Shown here piece by piece: positions 18,268 through 27,553 of a stretch of DNA of 29,044 bases. Within the stretch, counting starts at the first letter, position 1, and every line of letters begins with the position of its first letter. The notes below the pieces were generated by a model, which saw only the letters and a list, made by a program, of their open reading frames with translations, was not told the DNA's origin and made no database searches. Location: the NCBI GenBank assembly GCA_003427395.1, contig BFEA01000046.1, forward strand, positions 4,456,236-4,485,279. Reading direction: 5' to 3'. This DNA comes from Chara braunii. Its lineage: Eukaryota; Streptophyta; Charophyceae; Charales; Characeae. The position numbers and the translations under genes are program-made.

Positions 18268-19839
18268 GAAAGGGGAAGCGGCAAAAAGCCGCTCCGATCG
18301 AGTGCGCCAGCTATACCTTCATCGAGTCCGTACAACAGGACAGGGTCTTGCGAGGTGCAACTTACCTCCACCCGCGGGAGCTGTCACCATCCCTTGGGTA
18401 GGCGTATCCCCGCCGAGGTATCGAACCACACGCGAAAGCTTTTACGTGCAATTGCGGAGGTGGCCCAGTCGAGGGCGTTTCTCGTATGTTGTAGCATAGG
18501 GGGTACGCACGGTCCACTCCTAGCTCAGACCTGTATGCGAACCGTCACGCTGGGGCGTTGATCTCCCGTGTACGATTTGGCATTGGTCGACTCGACGTCG
18601 GTCGACTAGGACATCCTAACTAGACCACGTGACACGCAACAAAAATAAAACTAATTCCAACAAACAAAATAAGGCTAGTCCCTTTTACGTATGTCTTGAC
18701 CCATAATTAAGAAAAATCCGAATGCCCGAACGATGCCCGCGCGAAGTTGCATAAAGAGAATGCAACCACTAAGGGGACCATAACGCTCGGACATGTGTGC
18801 TCACTTGATCTGCTAACATGGCGACGCTTCCTGCGTAACCCATAACCTCGCAACCTATCATGGGTTTTAGGGTTGTGTACGACACTCATGTGTCGAAAGC
18901 GAAATATCGTGAAGGGACCCTCCTTCACGATATTGAATGGTTGAAGGATAAGTCGTGCGGCCCTTACGGCACCCTTGTCTTTTAGGCAGTGGGTGACGAT
19001 AGGCAAGGGGTGTAGGTCCCGCTCGTGGGGGAAACCCTTTTTGTACTGGACCAGAGCCTACGATGTCCTAGACAAGGACCTCAAATTCCGGGCTCAGGAC
19101 CAAAGTCCAACCAATAATCTAAAAAGTAAAACCCTTTTAGATGGGGTTCCCCCGTTCCTCCCTTGTGGAAAAGGTATTAGGTAGTTTCAGGTTAGCGAGC
19201 AACCCGTTGTACTTGAATTGAATCCTAGTCTGAGCGAAGGTCGAGCGTTGAACCTAGCACTCGAGTACTCTTGCCTTTTTCGCTAGATGCGAGCGACAGG
19301 AGAGATCGTATTCTCATAGCCACAGTTGGATCTTGTCACCCACACCCCACATTCATTCATCAATGTCATCTTTAATCTAGGAGCGAATCCGCGCCCCTAT
19401 TCATACCTGCATGCACATGAAACCCAACGAAATTCCCACGCGAATGCCACAAACCTGATGAACCCCTTTGTGCCTAGGTTCATGTACCACACGCCCCTTT
19501 TCGACCCTTACTCAACGAAGCATACCCGTCCGAGCCATTTCACACAACTTTTGCGTGGCCATTCAAGAGAGGTTCAAAGGATAGGAATTTCATTCACATT
19601 GAAATGCGTTTCCGCTTTGGGGTCACAGACATTAGGGCGCGGGTATCACGGTGGATAGGAGTTGAGTCGTAAACCGACCTGATATCAATTCGATAGTAGA
19701 AGTTGACAAAAGGTCAAGATCTTTGAGAACACCCGAAGGTAACGGTGACCTGCGTCACAAAATCAAGGCAGACACAACCTGTCGAGTTAACGGAGATCAA
19801 CTCCGTATCGCACTCCATGCCACTTGGCAGAAGTGTTCG
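18268..19839. other. No gene recognised
   Basis: This stretch lacks recognisable proteins on either strand. A minus-strand GGTTCGATACC (about 18413-18423) looks like a tRNA T-loop but has no tRNA around it. The only clear structure is the hairpin at 18903-18934. The area may be untranslated or LTR sequence of the minus-strand remnant at 17899-18267, which I cannot confirm. Confidence 0.4.
18903..18934. other. Perfect 13-bp hairpin with 6-nt loop
   Basis: AATATCGTGAAGG (18903-18915), loop GACCCT, then CCTTCACGATATT (18922-18934). It is not followed by a T run, and in eukaryotic DNA it is not a terminator. Function unknown. Confidence 0.9.
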
Positions 19840-20120
19840 GTAATGGTATGAAAATCACGAAAATCTCGGCAGCACTTCCTTTAGGGAAGTGTGCTCGAAG
19901 AATATTTACAATACAAAAGCCAAAAAAACTTGAGACTCGAAAAATATCTGAAAATGAAGTAACTCTTTGGTTTCGGTAGGAATTTCACCAGCATTTCCTT
20001 TAGAAAGAAAGACGTTCAAAATTCCTGCTAACTCCAAAGACTAAACTATATCCTAACCTAGTTGACATCTTTGAATCTTTACTACTTTGAGTATTTGGCA
20101 GAAATTTCGGCAACATCTCT
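19840..20120 (+). repeat. Three spaced copies of a TTTCGGCAGCATTTCC-like motif
   Basis: Related motifs AAATCTCGGCAGCACTTCCT, GAATTTCACCAGCATTTCCT and GAAATTTCGGCAACATCTCT occur at about 19861, 19980 and 20101, a spacing near 118 bp; the first two are followed by TTAG. A fourth similar motif is at about 9704-9724. From memory such motifs recur in LTRs of some plant chromoviruses, so this could be part of an LTR. No LTR ends were found. Confidence 0.55.
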
Positions 20121-20534
20121 ACTAACTCGAAGGTTAGCCCAAGTCCTACCAAAACAATCATGCATCTAGAGACAATTCGAAAACAAAAGTGAACATCAAC
20201 CTGCCTATCGCTCAAGCATAGGGCGAGCACTAACAGACTACCCTACAAAGTAGAAGACAGAGAGAGTTGAACAGAGAGACAAGGCATTGCCAGCAATCAT
20301 GTCATGTCAACAACTCAGTCAACCTTTTCAAAACAAGGGTTCATTCATCCAAAGTTTTCATCTTTCTCTTTGTCCTGATTCAAAAAGACATCACTTTAGT
20401 ATCTTATTTAGTTAATTTTCAACTTTCCAAGTTGTTCTCAATCAAACTCTATACAATCACTAATATCCTAGCTTGGACTATTCTCATTAGGAGAAGAGTC
20501 TGACCTTTGTCAACAAGCAGAACTAACTGACTTA

Positions 20535-20720
20535 GCAAGGCGACCGGATTAGTCAGGAGGACCTCGTCTCCAGCCCAAGTTTAATGTGTTAGGGAACGAG
20601 CAAGATGATCGGATCAGTCAGGAGGACCTCATCTCCAGCCCCAGTTCAATGTCTTAAGCAAACGAGCAAGGCGGCCGGATCAATCAGGAGGACCTCATCT
20701 CCATCCCCAATTCAGTCATC
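20535..20720 (+). repeat. Three-copy tandem repeat, unit about 66 bp
   Basis: Units start GCAAGGCGACCGGATTAGTC (20535), GCAAGATGATCGGATCAGTC (20600) and GCAAGGCGGCCGGATCAATC (20666). All continue with AGGAGGACCTC(G/A)TCTCCA.CCC and a (A/T)GTTCAATG-like end. Confidence 0.9.
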
Positions 20721-22437
20721 GCATGGAAAGGTTGTGATTTTTACCACAGACAGATGAATTAACATTCATAGTAGATTCCCTTTTCGATTCAGCTAACGTC
20801 CTGAAAAAAAAAGCAATAAAGGTGTATACACAAGTCAAATTCAAACAGACCAAATGCTAGGGTTGTATAGATAGGAGTTTATTGGGATTCTAATATGTGT
20901 CGGCGTACCTTTGAGTTCCCTGCCTCCAGAGTCTCGCTTGGGCTGCGGCAGAGCTCCCGCAATCGGTGGGCAACCCCCCCGACAAAGGCCTTGATGCGGT
21001 CCTACGGGTTGCAATCCCGCCAGCCGCTTGCCTCTCAAAACACAGACTAAACTTAGATTAAGAAGGACAAAAGAAATAAGTCAGACGCTCGAGATACGAG
21101 AAGGGGCCAACTCAACTCACACGGGAGGGCCTTGGTGCCTTCAGATCTTGAGGGCCCCGCAATGGCAGCCAAAAAGTGCAGAGTGTCAGCCTCCTATCTC
21201 GCCTCCAAGTTGCTGTAGTACTCCAGTTGCAGAACTTGACCAACCCTGTGAAGCCTCCGTGCCACACCCTTGACCGAACTGCATTCACGTGGCCTAGCAA
21301 GGTTGCGTTCATAGTGCACAGCCCCTGTGCACAATTCGAATGCGTGAGGCAATACACAGTAACAGACCACCAGTTGCCCATGTCTGGAACAATAGCTCAG
21401 AAGTGCAACAACCCATATGTACAGTAGCCTCCGCTGTATCAACCAGCAGCCAAACAGTGGCCCTGGCGCCGATCAACAAAGACCAGTTGATGGGCACCGC
21501 TCTCAACAGTAGTACCGTCCTTCTGCAGCCCAACACAGTAGAAGAAAGCAAGGCAGCGAACCGAAGACACAGTAAAGGTCCAAGAAAGAGCTCAGCAGCA
21601 GTAGACAAAGAAACCCAAACTCGCCTCAACTGCACCACTCCCCGAGCAGCACCGGTCTCGGGCAGCACCAACAGTCCGAAGTCAACAGCAGCAAATAGTA
21701 ACAGCAGTGGCTGAAAACGCAGCAGAAGCAGCATGGAAATGCACAGCAACAACGACAAAATGCCAAGACACAGCGCAACTGCAAGTAATCACCGCTTCTT
21801 TACCGTTGGGAAAACGATAGCGGCAGTAGGATAGAAGGAACAGCAGCAGTGTATCGTAATAACTTAGCGCAGCAGAGAGCTCTGCACAACCCAGCAGCAA
21901 CCCTTAGTATTGACAGTAGTGATGACTGTTGCAGCCTGCCCAGTTTCGCAGATTTGTCTCGCTACAGCAATGAGCAGCAACACCTGAATATGTCGTCGGA
22001 GTGGCACTGTAGTGTGCTGCAGCAAGGACTCCGTATACGTGGTAGCAAAGGTACATTGGTATTGGCAGTCATGAGTAGTGAGAAAAGAATACAGCTGATA
22101 AATCTGCATGTAGCAGCAGCAGCAGATCGTATGCTGCAGTGACCTCATGGGCAGCAACACCTCGAAATAAACAACGACCCTCAAACATGCAGCAGTAACG
22201 CTTGTCCAACCCCTTTCAACGGAACTCGAGAGCTCGCTTCTCGAGGTGATAGCACTTGCGCAGCGTAGCGTTCTACATGCAATCTTTCAACATGATAATG
22301 TTTAACCCAGGCACATATTGCTTAAGAACTGAGGTCAAAGGCATCTTGACTGCCGAATAGGATCTGGTGCGGACTATGGATGACCATCTAACTGTTGTAA
22401 CTCTGCTGTGGTTCACATTTACGCCTCTCACAGCAGA
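20721..22437. other. CAG/AGT-triplet-rich region without an assigned gene
   Basis: From about 21440 to 22150 the + strand is enriched in CAG, AGC and AGT triplets, which keeps frames open on both strands (21340-21714 plus, 124 codons; 21309-21758 minus, 149 codons). The plus frame is Ser/Thr/Asn-rich and matches no family I recognise; I do not call it a gene. A minus-strand AATAAA is present at about 20884-20889 and a run of seven C lies at 20975-20981. The LTR of element A has similar GCAGTAG runs, so an LTR-related origin is possible. Confidence 0.4.
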
Positions 22438-22720
22438 TCATGGTTGACGGATAGAGCTCCCAAGGTAAATACTCCAATGCCCTCCTTGCTTACTTCGCCC
22501 TTCTCCTACTCTAAGTCCTTTGGTAAGAGTGTCAACCGAATAAAGAGCCTCTGTGGTATGCACGATGGTCACAAACAGAATGGCGAGTAGGAAAATTGAG
22601 CAAGTAATCAACAAGCACATCTGTCATGATGATTTCGTTGATGAACATCGTACTGACGACCACTCGGACCACCACGATGAACGCACGGTTGGAGTCGACA
22701 ATGAGTAACACAGGGAACAC
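22438..22720 (-). pseudogene. Possible Ty1/copia RNase H C-terminal remnant
   Basis: On the minus strand, one frame (22532-22720) reads DSNRAFIVVVRVVVSTMFINEI and then a VDYLL stretch. A second frame (22438-22620) reads VTIVHTTEALYSVDTLTKGLR. Together they resemble the end of copia RNase H, where a DN-containing strand, an H-I-D-V-R-like helix and a final T.E..AD.LTK.L motif are expected. The match is weak and depends on a frameshift, so an accidental likeness remains possible. No copia RT or integrase was found on the minus strand nearby. Confidence 0.3.
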
Positions 22721-23336
22721 TGATGACGAACATGAGTGATCACCTGACTAGTACAGATGCATCTCGGCAAACACCTCGATTCCGACGATGCTACTCGTGA
22801 TGACGAAAGGAAGTGCGCAATGATGAGTTGATGCGCGAGTGCTCATCAAGCGTGAGTATGGGAATGAAGCTTATGTTAGCACATTGTCAGGTACAACCAC
22901 GAATCTCCACGTGGTTGTGCCCACTTCCCAAAATGACAATTGGGAGTGAATCTTCAACTAGAACATGTGCAGACACAACCATCCCCGCCAGCTAGTGCCT
23001 CTGCTCACAAACTACAAAACGAGGAGTCTTCTGTAGGAGCAGGGAGCGATAGATAGGAGAGTAATTCAATCACAACTGATACAGCCGAGATGCGACCCGA
23101 TCCTGACGAGGACGAACTTCACTTCAACTCTCCTTTTCTCTCTCACACACATATAGATTCACATGCGCGCACGTGTGCGCGTTCGAAACCCAGCCTGAGG
23201 CGATGTCGACATACGCATGTAGCACCTGCATTACGGATGACGACTACCGTAGCCACTAGGATGAACATGATGGCGAATGGCGCCTCTACCAACTGGATTG
23301 GACTTGGAATACGAGCCGCACCTTGTCCAATAGGTA
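22721..23336. other. No gene recognised
   Basis: Short open frames only. A purine-pyrimidine alternating near-palindrome, GCGCGCACGTGTGCGCG, lies at about 23166-23182. Confidence 0.4.
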
Positions 23337-23642
23337 TGCAATGACTTGCTGATTTCTGCTGTCGAGATTGTCTGCGAGGCTGTATACTAACCTAGAGGGT
23401 TAGATTCGTAATTTTGTTTGGCTGAGGGCTAACCGAGAGATCCGTCTGTGAGGAAATTCGTGAGGGACAGATCTGTAAATCCGGGAAAATACAGGCCCGG
23501 TACGAACTGAATTCCTACAGCTACTCTAACTGCCTATAGCAGGCCCGGGCTACCCCTAGGACAGACAGGCCCTAAGTGGCCTATACTGCTATACGGTACT
23601 ATAGCCTATAGCCGGGTACGGTAGAGGCCGAGAGGCCGAAAC
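23337..23642. repeat. TG...CA-bounded direct repeat, left copy
   Basis: The copy begins TGCAATGACTTGCT and ends GGCCGAAACA. It shares blocks with 25157-25467: GATT(C/T)GTAATTTTGTTTG, CTGAGGGCTAACCGAGAGA, CCTACAGCTAC.CTAACTGC, GGGACAGACAGGCCC-like sequence and CTATAGCCTATAGCCGGGTA. The similarity stops sharply at both ends. TG...CA ends, length near 300 bp and placement on both sides of a gag/protease remnant suggest an LTR pair, but no target-site duplication, primer-binding site or polypurine tract was found next to it. Confidence 0.75.
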
Positions 23643-24092
23643 AGGGGGATAGACCCTAAAGACCCTCGACCCCTCAGTCCCCGCATGTCTCGCTCCTTCG
23701 CTCCATTGCTACGTGGCCTCGAACCCCAAACCCGTTGCTTGAAAATCTAGTATTTGAACCACCATATAAACAGCCTCATGGTTGTGATTGGGCTTGCCAG
23801 CTCAACCTGGCCCTTCGCCTCAGCCTTTCGGCCAACCTCCTGGCCACCAGATGACGCAACCAGATGACGTCGTATGTGTCTAGGTTCGTAGCTATGTGGT
23901 ATCCTGGTTGTCAGGCGCACGATATGCTTTGCCGAACTCCCGACCTTCCCCCATGCTAGGTTTGACAATGTCGTGCCCTTTTCATGTGTCACCAAACACA
24001 GTCTTCTTGTGTGTACACAAGGTAGGGTCTTTATCTTCTTTGCGACACATCCCGCTAGGGGCTTTCGTCGGGTCGTGACGTAAAGCTTGTCT
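23643..24092. other. Segment between left repeat and protease remnant
   Basis: A minus-strand frame (23747-24118) continues below the protease remnant but matches nothing I recognise; it could be decayed sequence of the same element. No other feature is visible. Confidence 0.35.
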
Positions 24093-24365
24093 CTAAAAAC
24101 AGGAAAAGTTATAACCAAATTGAAAACTGCAAAAAATGTAACCGGCCCCTATGGCTTTGGTGCCGTCCTCTGACCTGGTATTGCCGATGACTAATGGGCA
24201 TCTCACAGTGCAACGCAATAATGTGTGCCCGACACACACTCTAATTCGGTCGCATTCGACTCGGAGTCTCGCCAAGAGCGAGGTTGCCGAGGCACTTATA
24301 AAGTTTCGTGTGGAGCCAATGTCTATGAAGGCACCGCACTTACGGTCTCCTACACCAACTTCCAC
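24093..24365 (-). pseudogene. Retrotransposon aspartic protease (minus-strand element D)
   Basis: The frame reads RKCGAFIDIGSTRNFIS with the active-site Asp at about residue 15 (near 24323), a D-I-G-S variant of the usual D-S/T-G-A, followed by the expected Phe-Ile-Ser. The C-terminal LGM-type half of the protease is not recognisable. A gag capsid segment lies upstream on the same strand (24846-25160), so the order gag then protease is preserved. The intervening 480 bp contain stops in every frame I read and no zinc knuckle that I could identify. Confidence 0.55.
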
Positions 24366-24845
24366 AACGAAATGCTATCCTTTAGGACCTCTACTTAGTG
24401 CCACCCAGGACTCACGAGGGTCCCTTGTCGACCATTTACTTTGTAGGTCCTCTAAGGCTTCTAACACATCCAACGAGCAGAGTATCGTTGGGTCATGATG
24501 CGTTTGGGGGGTGACTAAGGAGTCAATTGCTTTGGCTTACTCTTGAAACGGGGAGGGCACATCACCCGCTTCAACGAGAGTAGAATCAGCTATAACTTAT
24601 ACTGGCCCTATGTGTTTCCCGAGCTGGAACTCGTAGAGGCATTGCTCTGGACCCTGACCTTCGAGTACCGTCGACCTCAACCATCATCAACCGACTCCCT
24701 TTCTTCTTCCACTCTTATGAACTCTTCTTGTTTCTCTCGTCCGTCGAGGGTGTTTGAGCACCGCCTAGCGTAGCCGCCAGATCTGAGGCCTTTTAGCTAA
24801 ATGTCTCAAATGTGTGATAAGCAGGTTCCTGATATCTATGGGAAG
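24366..24845 (-). other. Linker between gag and protease remnants
   Basis: This corresponds to the gag C-terminal/linker region of element D by position. On the minus strand, sequence just before the protease reads through phrases such as LDVLEALEDLQ, but no motif can be named and stops interrupt it. Confidence 0.35.
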
Positions 24846-25160
24846 CTATCTTAGTAACATGGTCAGTAAGACCTGCGGATTGTATTCAACCCCGGGGGCG
24901 ACGATCAAATGCTCTTCAGCTGAAGGGAGCTCGCACACAGACTTGTACTTTCTAGTATCAAGTTTCAGCAACCCATCAATGGCAATCGGTGCCTGTTGGG
25001 GGTTGTGCCACCGCGCTTCCACTAAATTCATAAAGCTCTCTAGGGTATGGGTCTTAGCCCAATCACCCATGTTCCTGTCGAATCCCTTCGAAGCAACCAA
25101 TCCATTTAGCCAGTGAGCTGCCGATCCCTCTAAATAGGATGCCGCAGTTATCACTTTGCA
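24846..25160 (-). pseudogene. gag capsid-domain fragment (minus-strand element D)
   Basis: Within the minus-strand frame 24846-25304, residues from about 49 onward look like a Retrotrans_gag capsid segment: TAASYLEGSAAHWLNGLV, then DWAKTHTLESFMNLVEARW and a C-terminal helix-rich part. The pattern A..L.G.A..W......TLE.F...(V/L)..R(W/F) is that of Ty3/gypsy gag. Upstream residues (25161-25304) come from the direct repeat 25157-25467 and are not gag. The capsid coding sequence therefore begins exactly at the repeat boundary, so the gag is 5'-truncated or joined to the repeat. Confidence 0.6.
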
Positions 25161-25467
25161 ATGACTTGCTGGTTCCAGGTTGCCTGTAGCCTCTCTCTGA
25201 CGAGGCTGTACCATAGGTAGCGATAGATTTGTAATTTTGTTTGACTGAGGGCTAACCGAGAGACCTACCTGTAAGGAAAATTTGTGAGGGACATATTTGT
25301 ACATATAGGGAACATGGGCCCAGTACGAACTCGAATTTCCTACAGCTACCCTAACTGCGAATAGCAGACCCGGGCTACCCCAGGGACAGACAGGCCCAAT
25401 GGGCCTACGCTGATAGACGGTCCTATAGCCTATAGCCGGGTAGGGAGAGGCCGTAGAGGCCGAAACA
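25157..25467. repeat. TG...CA-bounded direct repeat, right copy
   Basis: This is the partner of 23337-23642 in the same orientation, beginning TGCAATGACTTGCT and ending GGCCGAAACA. Its left boundary coincides with the start of the gag capsid remnant on the minus strand. Flanking pentamers of the pair (AGGTA on the left, GAAAC on the right) do not match. Confidence 0.75.
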
Positions 25468-26334
25468 GAAACGGTACCGATCGGTCAGTCGGTCCGGTCT
25501 AGGTCGTGTCTAGGCTAGTTTAGAGTATAGATAGGATGGAGACTTCGGTCCGGGGCTTTGTGGCAGTTGACACTTCGTGGTGGAAGTAGCTGCGCACACC
25601 GTATCAGGTCGTGGTTGCTGATTCCGGTGTGGGAGACGGCAGACATAGCCAGACCTTCGGAACGCTGACCAGACTGGGGTCAACGCTGTCCGCTCTTACT
25701 CTTTGGGAGTCAAAGTGGTCTCGGCTATCAGAGGTCTGATGCGTTGGAACATGTGGTGCACTGCTGACCCTCCTCAGGAGTAGGGTCCCATTGGCGATGC
25801 AGCCATAGCTGCATGTTCTCAGAGATTATCACCCCCTGGACTTCATCTTCATCAGGGACTGTTGGCGTTGAGCTTCTTCTTCATCATCTGGGTGGCGATT
25901 GGCTCCGGGAGCCTGTTTCACTTTGGCGCAGGCCACTGAGTTGGATGTCAGGGTGGCGCTGGGTGTTGCCTAAGGTCCTGGTGCTATTTTTAGTTGCTCA
26001 GTGTGTGTGGGGTTGAGGCGCTTCCCCTCTGAGGGTAGCGCAGCAGGGTTCTGAAGTTATTCAGGGAAAACAATGCTCTGAGTTTAATAAACAGTTGTAT
26101 TAATGTGTTTGAGTTGTCATCTGTTTATTGATTTCTGGCTGTGGTCTCTCGGTTGTTTCTATGAATGATTGTTGGGACCTGTGTGGAGAGAATTCAGTGT
26201 GTTGTGTATTCTGTCACTTCGCTCCCCTGAGTCTTCCGCTGCGTTCCTTTTGTTGGGCGTTGTGACACTCCACTACCTCTCCCCTTCCTTCTGTGCATGT
26301 ACGGGCGTGTATGGGAGGTCCTGTGAGTGAGTGT
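25468..26334. other. Region without gene; poly(A) signal-like AATAAA
   Basis: No protein is recognised. AATAAA occurs at 26086-26091 on the + strand, followed by a TG/T-rich stretch (26092-26120), the arrangement of a polyadenylation region. It may be the R/U5 part of a further LTR or a host transcript end; no LTR ends were found. Confidence 0.4.
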
Positions 26335-27540
26335 TGATATGATTTCAACAGATAATCGTGTTCATAACAACTTCCTCCCCCACCAAGATCCTCTTACCCA
26401 CACAAGCACTGTTGCATACTGTAACGTGCAGACCAGAACAAGAACCGACCTTTCAATACAAAGTACAAGATAGCACAGCGGAAGACTTAGATACCAGTGA
26501 TCCGAACAATCAATGTTGTAATGCAGCCCTGAACATACATCATCATCGTTACAAGGTGTGAATGGGTTTGGCGCTTCACACAGGAAGACAGCGCCAGCCC
26601 ATACCATACACAGACAAAGAGGAAGGGGATAGACGAAGAGGAGGGGGAAGATGGGAATGTCGTCAACACCAAGTCTTCGACACAAGCCCAAATAGTCCCT
26701 CGTCGGAATGTCTAAATCCCAAATGTCAAGTCTGGATCCAATGTCGTCAAGTCTCAAGTCACAACTCCTCTCTCGGTCGTAGTCTGAGAAGTCAGAAGGG
26801 GAGAGGGTGAGAAGAGAAGGTGGACTTAGAAGAGGAAGAAGAAGAACTCTCTCTCTCTCTCTGTGTCCAGTACTAACCTGTGAAGTTGGCGCCTTGATGC
26901 AGGTACCAGGAAGATGGAGCTGGAGCGATGGCGCCACTGGTAAGTAACACTGGCCTCCGCTAGTCTCTCTCCCACTCCACGATCTACCACCTACCAGCGC
27001 CCAGCGCTGAAGACTACAGCTACAGCTATGGCGCCCAGCGCCGAAGACTACAACTAGCACTACCACTACTGCCTAGCGCTGAAGACTATTGCAGCGCTCC
27101 TCCTGAGTGCTGTGGCCGATCCTGAAGACTACCTCGTGCCTATTGAACTACCTACCCGTGAAGTGCATGGGAACTTCGTATGTACTATGGGTGTGCCTCC
27201 TGAGCCTGCCGAAGGGAGGCGCAGGGGCTGCAGCTGGAGCTCCTGCTCAACTCGTGAGGAACAGGGTATTTCTGGCCTGTTTCGCATCCCTGTTTACGTG
27301 CCTGAGTCTTAGGGGCAGGTCGAAACAATGAGGGCCTGAAAATGGCCCTCAGTTTCAGGCTGAAAACTTTGGGTCTGAAAAGACCTAGAAATAGGCTGAA
27401 ACGGGGTAGGGCCTGCAGGCCCTCGTTTTTTAGCATCCAGGCTGAAACGAACGGGGCCTGTAAGCCCTAAGTTTTAGGCTTTTAGGCTGAATGTCCGGGA
27501 CGGGCCCTACAGGGCCCGTGTGGCTACGCAGTATGCCACA
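26335..27540 (-). mobile_element. 3' LTR of Ty3/gypsy element C, same family as element A's LTR
   Basis: Read on the minus strand the segment begins TGTGGCATACTGCG at 27540. It follows the element A LTR through a GGGCCC-palindrome block (about 27330-27530), AGGTAGTCTTCAGGAT, CTTCAGCGCTGGGCGC, GGCGGAGGCCAG-like sequence, CTTCACAGGTTAGTAC, GA repeats and GATCCAGACT...GACATT. It ends near 26335 with ATATCA, a tentative end because similarity to the left LTR fades there. A polypurine tract lies immediately 5' of it on the minus strand, which makes it a 3' LTR. The TATA box of the left copy is not kept. The 234-codon minus frame at 26362-27066 lies wholly inside this LTR and is not a gene. Confidence 0.8.
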
Positions 27541-27553
27541 CCCCCCCCTCCTT
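27541..27553 (-). promoter_or_regulatory. Polypurine tract of element C
   Basis: On the minus strand AAGGAGGGGGGGG stands directly before the TG of the 3' LTR. A purine tract here primes plus-strand DNA synthesis in LTR retrotransposons. Confidence 0.8.

Noticed and set aside
18400-18430. GGTTCGATACC on the minus strand as a tRNA T-loop
   Set aside because: No acceptor stem, A box or anticodon arm could be fitted around it.
21309-21758. Overlapping long frames on both strands in the CAG-rich region
   Set aside because: Triplet-biased composition removes stops on both strands; the proteins are low complexity and unrecognised.
26362-27066. A 234-codon minus-strand open frame
   Set aside because: It lies wholly inside the LTR of element C, and the homologous LTR at 754-2030 does not keep the frame.
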